A DNA stretch of 64,000 nucleotides from Pseudomonas sp. MWU13-2105 (GCF_023242315.1 NZ_JALLIY010000010.1:1-64000); one strand, 5' to 3'; positions 17,158 through 26,292 are shown, counted from the first letter of the stretch. Numbers and translations are program-made. The notes: generated by a model not told the origin, from the letters alone.

Positions 17158-17949
17158 ATGAAAGTGCCCCCTCCCAAACCCTCCGATGTGGCGTTTCCCG
17201 TGCCCCAACGCAAACAGGTTGCCTGGCAGGCCGTACAAGCGCTGCTGGAAATGCTGGAGCGCCCTGAGTTCGGACCGACTGAGCGGATCCCGGCGGAAAG
17301 GGATCTGGCCGAACACCTGGGGATCAGCCGGATGACCTTGCGCAAGGCGCTGCAAACCCTGATCGATCGCGGGGTTCTCGAGCGTCGAGGTAATCGCGGA
17401 ACCTTCGTGACCGCTCCGGGTGTCGAGCGGCCACTCAACACCGTGGCGCGCAAAGGCATCGCCGAAGTGGTTGAGCAAGCCGGGGCCCGGCCCGGCAGCA
17501 AATTGCTCTACTTCGAACAAACCCTGGCCAGCGCCCGCGTCGCCAAGCTGCTGAAAATTCGGGAAGGGGATGTGTTACTGACCATCAGGCGTCTGCGCAC
17601 CGTGGACCAAAAGCCGTTCTGCATCGAGACCAGCTATATTCCTGCTGCCCGCGTGCCGGAACTGGTTGCGGGGGATCTGATCGAGGGGGCCTCGTTGTAT
17701 GCCTTGTTGTTGGCGCGGTATCAGATTGAAATAGACAGCGACGAGGGGACGCTAAGCGTTGCCACAATGAATGATCAGGAGGCGCGGTTGCTGGAAGTCG
17801 ATCCCGGGACGTCCGCTCTGGTTTATCGGGGGGTGATATTCGACACCCAGGGGCAGCCGGTGGAGTATCTGGTCTCGATCAATCACCCGCGGCGTGTGGT
17901 ATTCAAGCTGGCGGACAGTCGGCTTGGCAGCTTTCATTCCAGTGAGTAA
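17158..17949 (+). CDS. GntR-family regulator with UTRA domain
   Basis: A 263-residue HutC-subfamily repressor: a winged helix at about residues 15-85 (RIPAERDLAEHLGISRMTLRKALQTLIDRGVLERRGNRGTFV is the region) followed by a UTRA effector domain. Such proteins bind a sugar phosphate or amino-acid derivative and release the operator. It is divergent from the deglycase operon and probably controls it, with a phosphorylated Amadori product as the likely ligand (inference). The start has AGGA upstream. Confidence 0.88.
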   Translation: MKVPPPKPSDVAFPVPQRKQVAWQAVQALLEMLERPEFGPTERIPAERDLAEHLGISRMTLRKALQTLIDRGVLERRGNRGTFVTAPGVERPLNTVARKGIAEVVEQAGARPGSKLLYFEQTLASARVAKLLKIREGDVLLTIRRLRTVDQKPFCIETSYIPAARVPELVAGDLIEGASLYALLLARYQIEIDSDEGTLSVATMNDQEARLLEVDPGTSALVYRGVIFDTQGQPVEYLVSINHPRRVVFKLADSRLGSFHSSE

Positions 17950-18029
17950 AGCCGCTCGAGGGTGTGGGTACCGTGCAAGCTTTGGTCAGCCTGACTTCCT
18001 CCGAAAAAACAGTTTGAAATAAGCGGCTT

Positions 18030-18950
18030 TTATCGCTTTCCCGTTTCAAGCCGATAATCCGCTGGAATCTCCTGGGCGATGAAGTGCTGCATATGCTGCA
18101 GAAAGCGGGCCTGCAGCTTCGACGTCGGTCCCTGAACCGGCAGCAGCATGCTGAAGTCCATTTCGATCGCCGGTTCGAACGCCCGGAATACGATGCCACT
18201 GCCGCGGTACTCGACGGCGCTGATGGCATCGACCAGGGCGACCCCCAATCCCTGTTCGACGAACATGCACATAGGCAGTGACAGCTGGGTTTCCAGGCGC
18301 AGTTCACGCTCGACCCCATGTGCGGCAAATATCGAGTCGATGTGTTGACGCGAACCGATGGATTGCGGATAGGAGATAAATGCCTCGCCGCGCAGATCCT
18401 CCGGCCGGATCGTGGCCTTGTCCTGTAGGCGGTGGTTCGCCGGCAGGGCACAGAGCATGCGGGTGGCCAACAGTTTCTCGGCCCGCGGGCTGGGGTAGGT
18501 GTTGGGCAGCACGATGATACCCAGGTCGCAGCGCTGGCCGACCACCAGGTCCACCACCTCCCGCGATGACTGCACCACCAGCGAAATCTGCACCTGGTCA
18601 TGCTCGGCCATGAAGGCCGCGATGGCGCGCGGCAGGAACGACAGGCCCATGGCCGGCGCGCAGGCAATGTGCAGTGAACCGCGTTTCAAGCTGCGGATAT
18701 CTTGCGCGGTCCGCGCTATACGCTCGACGCCAAGCAGTGAGCGTTGCACTTCCTGATACAGCGTCATGGCTTCGGGGGTGGGCTGGAGCCGGCCTTTGAT
18801 ACGGTCGAACAGGCTGAAGCCGATGTCCTCCTCGAGGCTGGCAATCAGTCGGGTCGCCGCCGGTTGCGAGATGTGCAGCATCTCGGCGGCGCGAGTCACG
18901 GTCTGGCCCAGAATCACCGCGCGAAAAGCTTCCAGCTGACGAAGGTTCAT
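18030..18950 (-). CDS. LysR-family regulator, NocR/OccR-like
   Basis: A 306-residue LysR regulator with an N-terminal HTH (MNLRQLEAFRAVILGQTVTRAAEMLHISQPAATRLI) and an effector-binding domain. The N-terminus resembles NocR/OccR, which control opine catabolism in Agrobacterium. Start 18950 removes an unrelated extension. It is divergent from the opine-oxidase-like operon at 19117, so it probably activates that operon in response to its substrate. Confidence 0.88.
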   Translation of the reverse strand: MNLRQLEAFRAVILGQTVTRAAEMLHISQPAATRLIASLEEDIGFSLFDRIKGRLQPTPEAMTLYQEVQRSLLGVERIARTAQDIRSLKRGSLHIACAPAMGLSFLPRAIAAFMAEHDQVQISLVVQSSREVVDLVVGQRCDLGIIVLPNTYPSPRAEKLLATRMLCALPANHRLQDKATIRPEDLRGEAFISYPQSIGSRQHIDSIFAAHGVERELRLETQLSLPMCMFVEQGLGVALVDAISAVEYRGSGIVFRAFEPAIEMDFSMLLPVQGPTSKLQARFLQHMQHFIAQEIPADYRLETGKR

Positions 18951-18981
18951 GGCGCTATCCCTTGGGAAAATCCATAACAAA

Positions 18982-18994
18982 AAGACATGGTCTT
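18982..18994. promoter_or_regulatory. Short palindrome in the LysR/oxidase divergent region
   Basis: AAGAC-ATG-GTCTT lies 32 bases upstream of the LysR start and about 120 bases before the dehydrogenase start. LysR regulators commonly bind short interrupted palindromes in this position. Evidence is by pattern and place only. Confidence 0.35.
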
Positions 18995-19116
18995 GCCAAA
19001 ATAAAGCATTTTTCAAGCCGCTGTCAGCTCTCTAGGATCGTTTAAATCAAGATTATCCAGGCGTAATGCCTGCGCTGAGGGTGATTCCTCCGCGTGTGAG
19101 AGCGATAGCGGGACTC

Positions 19117-20241
19117 ATGCAAAAAACTGATGTCATTGTCGTCGGCGCAGGTTTGGTGGGGTTGTCCATTGCCTATGGGCTGGCCCTGCTCGGTCGCCAG
19201 GTCAGCATCCTGGATGAAGGGGACGAGGCCTTTCGGGCCGCGCGCGGCAACTTCGGCCTGTTGTGGGTGCAGGGCAAGGGCTATGGGATGAGTCCCTATG
19301 CGCAATGGACACGTGAGTCGGTGGTGTTGTGGCCACGTTTCGCCGCCTCATTGCAGGCCGATACCGGTATTGACATCCACCTGCGCCAGGCCGGTGGATT
19401 CCAGCTGTGCCTGAGTGACGATGAGCTGGCCGAAGAAAGCCGCCGGATGCACTGGCTGCGTGAAGCCATGAACGGCGATTATCCGTTCGAACTGCTCGAT
19501 TCGGCACAACTGCGCGCCCGCTTGCCTGGCGTCGGGCCGACGGTGGTGGGGGGCTGCTATTCGCCCCTGGACGGTCACGTCAATCCGTTGAAGTTGTTGC
19601 GTGCCCTGTATGCCGCCTGCCGGCTGCGCGGGGTCAGGATCATCAATGGCCAGCGGGTCGGTGCCATTGGTCAGCGCGCCTCGGGCTTTGAACTGCACGC
19701 CGGTGAACAGCGCTGGCACGCCGGGCAGGTCATCCTTGCTGCCGGACTCGGTAACCGCGAACTGGGCGCGCAGTTGGGGCTCGATGTGCCGGTGCGTCCC
19801 AATCGCGGGCAGATCCTGGTCACCGAGCGGCTCCAGCCTTTTCTGCATTACCCCACCACCTATGTGCGCCAGACCGACGAAGGCACGGTGCAGTTGGGCG
19901 ATTCCCACGAGTCCGTGGGATTCGACGACGCTACCGGCAGTGCAGTGATGGGTGCCATCGCCGCGCGTGCCGTGCGCTGCTTTCCGCAGTTGGCGCAGGT
20001 ACGGTTGGTTCGGGCCTGGGGGGCGCTGCGGGTGTTGAGCGCGGACGGTTTTCCAATCTACGAAGCGTCGCCGGCCTGCCCGGGGGCGGTTGTTGCCAGT
20101 TGCCACAGCGGCGTGACCCTGGCGGCGATCCACGCCTTGCGCCTGGCGCCCTGGATTGGCGGGGAGTTCGATGATCCGGCGGTGGGCGCTTTCGGTTTGC
20201 AGCGTTTCAGTCTCAAACAGGAGGGGCGTCATGTCGGCTGA
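19117..20241 (+). CDS. FAD-dependent dehydrogenase subunit B (OoxB/NoxB/HcnC-like, DadA family)
   Basis: A 374-residue FAD oxidoreductase with an N-terminal dinucleotide motif (DVIVVGAGLVGLSIAYGLALLG) and a DadA-type C-terminal domain. In octopine, nopaline and glycine (HCN synthase) dehydrogenases this is the catalytic subunit that oxidises the C-N bond. It overlaps the next gene by 11 bases, so the three subunits are probably made together. ATG 19117 places the FAD motif at the usual distance; the upstream site is weak (GCGGGA). Confidence 0.85.
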   Translation: MQKTDVIVVGAGLVGLSIAYGLALLGRQVSILDEGDEAFRAARGNFGLLWVQGKGYGMSPYAQWTRESVVLWPRFAASLQADTGIDIHLRQAGGFQLCLSDDELAEESRRMHWLREAMNGDYPFELLDSAQLRARLPGVGPTVVGGCYSPLDGHVNPLKLLRALYAACRLRGVRIINGQRVGAIGQRASGFELHAGEQRWHAGQVILAAGLGNRELGAQLGLDVPVRPNRGQILVTERLQPFLHYPTTYVRQTDEGTVQLGDSHESVGFDDATGSAVMGAIAARAVRCFPQLAQVRLVRAWGALRVLSADGFPIYEASPACPGAVVASCHSGVTLAAIHALRLAPWIGGEFDDPAVGAFGLQRFSLKQEGRHVG

Positions 20242-20569
20242 CACCTTGTTCCGGACCTTGGGACCTGCGGGAAAATCCGTGCGGATCGAATTCGAAGGCG
20301 CGTCGTTGTCGGTGCCCGAGGGCATTTCCCTGGCCGCTGCATTACTGCTCAGCGGCGTCACTCATACCCGTGAAAGCGCGGTCAGCGGCAGGCCCGGCGC
20401 ACCCTATTGCATGATGGGCGTGTGCTTCGAGTGTCTGGTCGAGGTGGATGGGCAAGCCAATTGTCAGGCGTGCCTGTTGCCGGTTCGAGCCGGCATGCGT
20501 GTGTTCAGGCAGCGCGGTGCTCGCGATTTCCTGCTCGCCGAGCAAGGCGAGGAGGGCGCTGATGAATAA
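20231..20569 (+). CDS. [2Fe-2S] subunit of opine-oxidase-like dehydrogenase (HcnA/OoxC-like)
   Basis: A 112-residue ferredoxin-like protein with the cysteine pattern CMMGVCFECLVEVDG and a fourth Cys in NCQACLLPVRAGM, enough for one [2Fe-2S] cluster. It matches the small subunit of HcnABC and octopine/nopaline-type oxidases, where it passes electrons from the FAD sites. It overlaps the genes on both sides (ATG inside the previous stop; next ATG at 20562), indicating translational coupling. Confidence 0.87.
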   Translation: MSADTLFRTLGPAGKSVRIEFEGASLSVPEGISLAAALLLSGVTHTRESAVSGRPGAPYCMMGVCFECLVEVDGQANCQACLLPVRAGMRVFRQRGARDFLLAEQGEEGADE

Positions 20570-21962
20570 GCAAGCGCTCGACCTGATTGTGATCGGCGCC
20601 GGCCCCGCGGGAATGAGCGCCGCCCTTGAAGCCAGGCGATATGGGCTTTCGGTGGTGGTGCTGGATGAACAGGGCAGCCCCGGTGGGCAGATCTATCGCA
20701 ACATCCGGCAAGCCGATGCCCGCAGTCGCGGCATATTGGGCGATGACTATGCGGCGGGGGCCGAGCTCGTCGCGCAGTTCCTCGCCTGCGGCGCCCGTTA
20801 CCTGGCCAATGCGGCGATCTGGCAGGTGACGCCGCAGCGTCAGGTGCATTACCTGATCGAGGGGCGCGCGGAAATCCTGCAGGGGCGGCATGTCCTGATC
20901 GCCAGCGGTGCGTTCGAACGACCAATGCCGGTTCCCGGTTGGACCCTGCCCGGGGTCATGAGCGCCGGAGCCGGGCAGATCCTGCTCAAGAGCGCGGCGA
21001 TGGTGCCGGACGGGCCGCTGCTGTTGGCGGGCTGCGGGCCGTTGTTGTACCTGCTGGCGGTGCAATACCTGCGTGCCGGCATCAGGATCGAAGCGCTGGT
21101 GGACACCAGTGGCCCGGGCGACCTGCGGCGGGCCTGGCGCAAAGTCCCTGGCGCCTTGCGCGGTTGGCGCGACTTGCTCAAGGGGCTGCGCTTGCTGGTC
21201 GCATTGAAACGCGCCGGGGTCAGGCATTTTCGGGCTGCCCGGGACTTGCGTATCGAAGGTCAGGCGCAGGCCCGGGCGCTGAGTTTCGACAGCAATGGGC
21301 GTCGCTGGACGATTCCCGCCTCCCTGGTTTTGCTGCATCAAGGTGTGGTGCCCAACACCCAGGTCAGTTGGTCATTGCGCCTCGAACATGACTGGAGCGA
21401 ACAGCAGCTGTGCTGGGTTGCCCGCCGCGACAGCTGGGGTGAAAGCAGCCTGCCGGGAGTTTTTATCGCGGGTGACGGTGGGGCCATCGGCGGCGTTCAA
21501 GTGGCGCGGCTCGAAGGTCGTCTGGCCGGGCTGGCGATGGCCGCAAGGTCGGGAAAAATTGATGCGCGACAGCTGCTGCAACTCGCCACCCCTTATCGAA
21601 AGGCCTTGCGCCAACAACGTGCGGCACGGCCACTGATCGATGCCTTGTACCGCCCGCAGCAACAGAACCGTATTCCAGACGACGAGGTGATTGTCTGCCG
21701 TTGCGAGGAAGTCAGCGCCGGTGAGATCCGCCGGCACGTCGCACTCGGTTGTCTGGGCCCCAATCAGGCCAAGGCTTTCGGGCGCTGCGGCATGGGGCCT
21801 TGCCAGGGGCGCCTGTGTGGTTTGAGTGTTACTGAAATCATTGCCGGACAGCGCCAGGTCCCCGCCGCGGAGGTCGGCTACTACCGCATTCGATCGCCGC
21901 TCAAACCCATCACGCTTGCCCAACTGGCCAGCGAGACAGCCCACACCCAGGAGCACTTATGA
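20562..21962 (+). CDS. FAD/NAD-binding dehydrogenase subunit A with BFD [2Fe-2S] domain (OoxA/HcnB-like)
   Basis: A 466-residue flavoprotein: FAD motif DLIVIGAGPAGMSAALEAR at the N-terminus, a second nucleotide fold near LLLAGCGPLLYLLAVQYLRAG, and a C-terminal BFD-type iron-sulfur domain with CRCEEVSAGEIR and CGMGPCQGRLCG. This is the large subunit of the heterotrimeric opine/glycine/proline dehydrogenase class. It ends in an ATGA overlap with the RidA gene. No HCN synthase context is seen, so an imino-linked amino-acid conjugate is a better guess for the substrate. Confidence 0.86.
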   Translation: MNKQALDLIVIGAGPAGMSAALEARRYGLSVVVLDEQGSPGGQIYRNIRQADARSRGILGDDYAAGAELVAQFLACGARYLANAAIWQVTPQRQVHYLIEGRAEILQGRHVLIASGAFERPMPVPGWTLPGVMSAGAGQILLKSAAMVPDGPLLLAGCGPLLYLLAVQYLRAGIRIEALVDTSGPGDLRRAWRKVPGALRGWRDLLKGLRLLVALKRAGVRHFRAARDLRIEGQAQARALSFDSNGRRWTIPASLVLLHQGVVPNTQVSWSLRLEHDWSEQQLCWVARRDSWGESSLPGVFIAGDGGAIGGVQVARLEGRLAGLAMAARSGKIDARQLLQLATPYRKALRQQRAARPLIDALYRPQQQNRIPDDEVIVCRCEEVSAGEIRRHVALGCLGPNQAKAFGRCGMGPCQGRLCGLSVTEIIAGQRQVPAAEVGYYRIRSPLKPITLAQLASETAHTQEHL

Positions 21963-22312
21963 GTCGTATTCAACGCATCGAAAGCAATCCCCGCCTGAGC
22001 CGCAGTGTCGTGCATAACGGCGTGGCCTGGCTCAGCGGCATCGTCGCCGCCGATTGCAGCCAGGACATCCAGGGCCAGACGCGCCAGGTTCTACAACGGC
22101 TCGACGAACTGCTGGAAGTCTCCGGCAGCGACAAGAGCCGTCTGCTCAGCGTGCAGATCTGGATGAAAGACATGGCTGCCGATTTCACTGGCATGAATGA
22201 AACCTGGAGCGCCTGGGTCGATGCCGGGCAGACGCCGGCACGGGCCACCGCCCAGGTGATGTTCGATGACCCGCGGATCCTCCTGGAGCTGATCGTCACC
22301 GCCGCCGTCTGA
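21959..22312 (+). CDS. RidA/YjgF-family protein
   Basis: A 117-residue RidA-family protein. RidA enzymes hydrolyse reactive enamine/imine intermediates to keto acids. The family Arg is probably the one in ARATAQVMF, and the C-terminal ILLELIVTAAV strand fits. Its start overlaps the stop of the dehydrogenase subunit, so it is likely co-made to clear the imine that the dehydrogenase releases. A 161-base gap follows before the binding protein. Confidence 0.88.
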   Translation: MSRIQRIESNPRLSRSVVHNGVAWLSGIVAADCSQDIQGQTRQVLQRLDELLEVSGSDKSRLLSVQIWMKDMAADFTGMNETWSAWVDAGQTPARATAQVMFDDPRILLELIVTAAV

Positions 22313-22473
22313 GTTTCACCGTGGTACCCGCTGCGCCAGGTCGAACCTTGCGCAACGACACAGTAGTCGACCGCCAGAGTCGCCACTCCCGCCAGTTCAC
22401 ATTGCTGCTGCCATAACGGACGCCTTCGCTTGCGGAGCATCCGACATAAACAACATCGCATCTGGAGCTATGA

Positions 22474-23256
22474 ATGAACGTAAAAAGTCTTGTCCTGAAA
22501 GTCAGTCTTGCCTCGCTGCTGGCGTTTGCGGTCAACCTGCAGGCGGCGGAGCAACCGCTACGTATCGGCATCGAAGCGGCTTACCCGCCGTTTGCTTCGA
22601 AGACCCCGGATAACACCATCGTCGGCTTCGACTACGACATCGGCCAGGCGCTCTGTGCCGAGATGAAAGTCCAATGCCTGTGGCAGGAACAGGAGTTCGA
22701 CGGGCTGATCCCCGCGCTCAAGGTGAAGAAAGTCGATGCGGTGATTTCATCGGTCTCCATCACCCCCGAGCGGCTGAAATCGGTCGATTTTACCGATCGC
22801 TACTACCGTATTCCGGCACGCCTGGTATTCCGCAAGGGCAGTGCTATCAGCGATATCCCCGCTCAGCTCAAAGGCAAGCGGATCGGCGTGCAGCGCGCGA
22901 CCAACTTCGATCGCTACGTGACCGAAAAATTCGCGCCGGCCGGCGCCGAGGTGATCCGTTACGGGTCGCAGAACGAAGTGTTCCTCGACCTGTTGGGCGG
23001 GCGGCTCGATGCCACCATGGCCAGTTCGGTGGTGATCGATGAAAGCCTGTTGAAACGCCCGGAAGGGCGGGACTTCGAGTTCGTCGGACCGAATTTTACC
23101 GAAGAGCAATTCTTCGGTACCGGTATCGGTATTGCGGTGCGCAAGAACGATCCGCTGGCCGCTCGTTTCAATCGGGCGCTGGCGACGATTCGAGCCAATG
23201 GCACCTACGATAAAATTCGCCAGAAGTACTTCGATTTCGACATCTACGGCGAGTAA
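22474..23256 (+). CDS. Periplasmic amino-acid/opine-type binding protein
   Basis: A 260-residue protein with a signal peptide (ending near VNLQAAE) and the cluster 3 binding fold (IGIEAAYPPFASKTPDNTIVGFDYDIGQ; C-terminal TYDKIRQKYFDFDIYGE). It resembles the binding protein at 14206-14976 along most of its length. No permease or ATPase gene is next to it. It may use the permeases at 12788-14181 or a transporter elsewhere. GGAG lies six bases before the ATG. Confidence 0.9.
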   Translation: MNVKSLVLKVSLASLLAFAVNLQAAEQPLRIGIEAAYPPFASKTPDNTIVGFDYDIGQALCAEMKVQCLWQEQEFDGLIPALKVKKVDAVISSVSITPERLKSVDFTDRYYRIPARLVFRKGSAISDIPAQLKGKRIGVQRATNFDRYVTEKFAPAGAEVIRYGSQNEVFLDLLGGRLDATMASSVVIDESLLKRPEGRDFEFVGPNFTEEQFFGTGIGIAVRKNDPLAARFNRALATIRANGTYDKIRQKYFDFDIYGE

Positions 23257-23274
23257 CGATCGGGCGTTGTTTCG

Positions 23275-23308
23275 GCCCGCATGCTTGGGCATGCGGGCGT
23301 TTTCTTTA
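23275..23308 (+). terminator. Rho-independent terminator after the binding protein
   Basis: A perfect 10-bp stem, GCCCGCATGC/GCATGCGGGC, with a TTGG loop is followed by GTTTTCTTT. It separates the binding-protein gene from the GlcG-like gene only 16 bases downstream, so partial read-through or a new promoter is expected. Confidence 0.88.
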
Positions 23309-23323
23309 TCAGTCGGAGTCAAG

Positions 23324-23761
23324 ATGCAAACCAAGGCGTTACTGAGTGAACAGCAGGTGTCGCAATTGCTCTCGGCGGCCAAGGATCTGGCCCGGGAGCG
23401 CAACTGGCCCGTGGCGATTTGCGTGGTCGATGACGGCGGTCATCCATTGGGCCTGTTGCGCCTCGATCATACGGCGCCGATTGCCGGTTATATCGCCACG
23501 GAAAAAGCCCGCACCGCGGCGTTGGGGCGTCGCGACAGCAAGGTTTATGAAGAGATGATCAACGGCGGGCGCCCGGCATTTCTGAGTGCGCCAAACCTGC
23601 AAGGGATGCTTGAAGGCGGTGTCGCCATCTGGCACCAGGGCCACTGCATCGGTGCCATTGGGGTGTCCGGGGTCAAGGCGGAACAGGATGCCGAACTGGC
23701 TCGCTTGGTGATTGACACCCTGTTGAGTGGCGCGCTCGAAGACAGCGGACTTCACCGATGA
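23324..23761 (+). CDS. GlcG/HbpS (DUF336) family protein
   Basis: A 145-residue protein of the GlcG/HbpS family: motifs AICVVDDGGHPLGLLRLDHTAPI, EKARTAALGRRDSKVYE and GAIGVSGVKAEQDAELA. Members occur beside catabolic oxidases and transporters; some bind heme or cobalamin, but the general role is unknown. GGAG is six bases upstream of the ATG. It sits between the terminator and a DASS transporter, 110 bases before the latter. Confidence 0.85.
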   Translation: MQTKALLSEQQVSQLLSAAKDLARERNWPVAICVVDDGGHPLGLLRLDHTAPIAGYIATEKARTAALGRRDSKVYEEMINGGRPAFLSAPNLQGMLEGGVAIWHQGHCIGAIGVSGVKAEQDAELARLVIDTLLSGALEDSGLHR

Positions 23762-23871
23762 GCGGGTGATCCGCAGCCTTGACCTGGCTCAAGCGCATCG
23801 CCGGCAATTGATGGCTGAATACGCACACAGTATCCAGTCATGTTTGCGGCATCCTCTGAGGGGAGCAATTG

Positions 23872-25359
23872 ATGAGTGATCCGGGCTCCCAGGCAAAACC
23901 CGCGGTAGCGGTGCAATTTCCACTCGGGCTGATCACGGCATGCCTTGCCTTGGTGATCGTGTTGATACTGCCGCTACCCGCGGATTTACCTATAGTCGGG
24001 CAACGGATGTTGGCCATTCTCGTCTTCGCGGTGACGGTCTGGGTCACCGAGGCGGTGTCTTACGAAGCCAGTGCGATCATGATTACGTCGCTGATGGCGA
24101 TTCTGCTCGGTACCGCCCCGACGCTGCAGAACCCCGCATTGACCTACGGCTCTTCGGCCGGCATCACCATGGCGCTCAGCGGGTTTTCCAATCCGGCCCT
24201 GGCGCTGGTGGTCGGTGCACTGTTTATCGCCGCCGCGATGACGCACACCGGGCTGGACCGGCGTATCGCGCTGGTGACGCTGGCGAAAGTCGGCGGCAGT
24301 ACCCGGCGGGTATTGCTCGGGGCCATGGTGGTCATCGTCTTGCTCAGCCTGGTGGTGCCCAGCGCAACGGCGCGTAGCGCTTGCGTGGTGCCGATCATGA
24401 TGGGCGTGATTGCGGCCTTCGGCGTTGCCAAACGCTCCAATATCGCGGCGGGAATCATGATCATCGTCGCGCAGGGAACGAGTATCTGGAACGTCGGTAT
24501 TCAAACGGCCGCCGCGCAGAACCTGTTGACCGTCGGCTTCATGGACAAGATGCTCGGCCAGCGCGTGTCATGGATCGACTGGTTTATCGCCGGGGCGCCC
24601 TGGGCCATCGTCATGTCGGTGGTGTTGATCATCATTGTCCTGAAAATATTGCCCCCCGAAACCGACCAGGTGCCCGGTGGCAAAGCCGCTATCCTGGCCA
24701 GCCTGGCGGAGCTGGGGCCAATGACCGGCGCGCAGAAGCGCTTGGCGGTTGTTTCTGGCCTGCTGCTCCTGGCCTGGGCGACCGAAGGCAAACTGCATGC
24801 TTTCGATACGACCTCGACGACTTATGCCGGGCTGGTGCTGTTGCTGCTGCCGCGTTTCGGGGTCATGACCTGGAAGGACGTGCAAGCGCGCATCCCGTGG
24901 GGCACGGTGATTGTCTTCGGCGTCGGCATCAGCCTGGGCACCGCGCTGTTGACCACCCAGGCAGGGCAGTGGCTGGGTGCCCAGGTCGTCGGGCACACCG
25001 GCTTGGACAAAATCGGCACGCTGGGGGTTTTTGCCGTGCTCAGCGGCTTCCTGATCCTGATCCACCTGGGGTTCGCCAGTGCCACCGCGCTGACCTCGGC
25101 GCTGCTGCCGATCCTGATGGCGGTCCTGCACAACCTGCCGGGGGATTTCAGTCGGTTGGGCATGACCATGCTTTTGGGGTTCGTCGTCAGCTTCGGCTTC
25201 ATACTGCCCATCAATGCGCCGCAGAATATGGTGTGCCTGGGCACGGAGACCTTCAATCCGAAACAATTCGCCCGGGTTGGCGTGGTGATTACGCTGATCG
25301 GTTATGCCTTGCTATTGGTGTTTGCCAGTACCTACTGGGCATGGCTGGGGTGGATGTGA
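23872..25359 (+). CDS. DASS-family (SLC13-type) anion transporter
   Basis: A 495-residue inner-membrane protein with about 11-12 hydrophobic segments and DASS family features (VTVWVTEAVSYEASAIM near the N-terminus; LPINAPQNMVCLGTETFNPKQFARVG near the C-terminus). These carriers take up di- and tricarboxylates or sulfate with Na+ or H+. GAGGGGAG lies just before the ATG at 23872. The link to the opine-like genes upstream is positional only; the substrate may be a keto or dicarboxylic product. Confidence 0.82.
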   Translation: MSDPGSQAKPAVAVQFPLGLITACLALVIVLILPLPADLPIVGQRMLAILVFAVTVWVTEAVSYEASAIMITSLMAILLGTAPTLQNPALTYGSSAGITMALSGFSNPALALVVGALFIAAAMTHTGLDRRIALVTLAKVGGSTRRVLLGAMVVIVLLSLVVPSATARSACVVPIMMGVIAAFGVAKRSNIAAGIMIIVAQGTSIWNVGIQTAAAQNLLTVGFMDKMLGQRVSWIDWFIAGAPWAIVMSVVLIIIVLKILPPETDQVPGGKAAILASLAELGPMTGAQKRLAVVSGLLLLAWATEGKLHAFDTTSTTYAGLVLLLLPRFGVMTWKDVQARIPWGTVIVFGVGISLGTALLTTQAGQWLGAQVVGHTGLDKIGTLGVFAVLSGFLILIHLGFASATALTSALLPILMAVLHNLPGDFSRLGMTMLLGFVVSFGFILPINAPQNMVCLGTETFNPKQFARVGVVITLIGYALLLVFASTYWAWLGWM

Positions 25360-25394
25360 GCGGCGTCGGGGTCGACGCTCCTCTGATGAAGTTC

Positions 25395-25420
25395 AGCCCA
25401 ATCGGCAACGATTGGGCTTT
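25395..25420. terminator. Terminator between convergent DASS and ABC genes
   Basis: A 9-bp stem, AGCCCAATC/GATTGGGCT, with loop GGCAAC lies 35 bases after the DASS stop and 38 bases from the end of the ATPase gene. It is followed by a short TT run and has no long A-run upstream, so it may work only moderately in either direction. Confidence 0.7.
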
Positions 25421-25458
25421 CTCATACCGTGGGGAGCTCCTGCTTGGCCCCACGCTGC

Positions 25459-26292
25459 CTAGTGCTCTTGCGGCCCGTCATGCAGCAGATGAAAGATCTC
25501 CCGCTTCATCCGGATAAACCCCGGCTCCATGACCATGTCCAGGGTTCTCGGCCGGCCTATTGGAACGTCCAGCACCTCCTTGATCCGCCCCGGGCGGGCG
25601 CCCATGACGAAAATGCGGTCACCCAGCAGGATGGCTTCGTCGATGTCATGGGTCACGAACAGCACGGTCTTCTTGGTGTGTTCCCAGACCTTGAGCAGCA
25701 GTTGCTGCATTTGCAGGCGGGTCTGGCTGTCCAGTGCGCCGAAGGGCTCGTCCATCAGCAGGATCTGCGGGTCGTTGGCCAGTGCGCGGGCAATCGCGAC
25801 CCGTTGCATCATGCCCCCCGAAAGCTGCTTGGAATAGTTATCGGCAAACTTCAGCAAGCCGACCTCGTTCAGGTAGTAGTCCACCGTCTCGCGGCGCTCG
25901 GCGGCGGCGATGCCACGGCGCTTGAGGCCGAACTCGATGTTCTTGCGCACCGTCAGCCAGGGAAACAGGGTGTAGCTCTGGAACACCATGCCACGGTCGG
26001 CACCCGGGCCGTCGACCAGTTGGCCGCCGACGTAGATGTCGCCCGAGGTCGGCTCGGCCAGCCCCGCCGTCAGGTAGAGCAGGCTGGACTTGCCGCAGCC
26101 CGAAGGCCCGACCAGGACCGCGAACTGCTGGTCGGGGACTTCGAACGACACGTTCTCCAGGGCGGTGAAGGTCCCGCCCGAAGGCGTCTTGTAGTGCAGG
26201 CTGACACTGTCGACGCGTAGGCGCGGGGCGGTGCTGGGGGCGATGCTCATCGGCGTGACGAGCCTGGGGGTTGTTGCCGTTACTGAGCCCAT
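25459..26292 (-). CDS. ABC transporter ATPase (TauB/SsuB-like)
   Basis: A 277-residue ATP-binding subunit of the nitrate/sulfonate/taurine family. Walker A GPSGCGKSS, signature LSGGMMQRVAIARAL and Walker B ILLMDEPFGALD are intact. The start at 26292 overlaps the permease stop by 13 bases; ATG 26250 would give a more usual N-terminus. It is the last gene of a binding protein-permease-ATPase operon. Confidence 0.92.
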   Translation of the reverse strand: MGSVTATTPRLVTPMSIAPSTAPRLRVDSVSLHYKTPSGGTFTALENVSFEVPDQQFAVLVGPSGCGKSSLLYLTAGLAEPTSGDIYVGGQLVDGPGADRGMVFQSYTLFPWLTVRKNIEFGLKRRGIAAAERRETVDYYLNEVGLLKFADNYSKQLSGGMMQRVAIARALANDPQILLMDEPFGALDSQTRLQMQQLLLKVWEHTKKTVLFVTHDIDEAILLGDRIFVMGARPGRIKEVLDVPIGRPRTLDMVMEPGFIRMKREIFHLLHDGPQEH

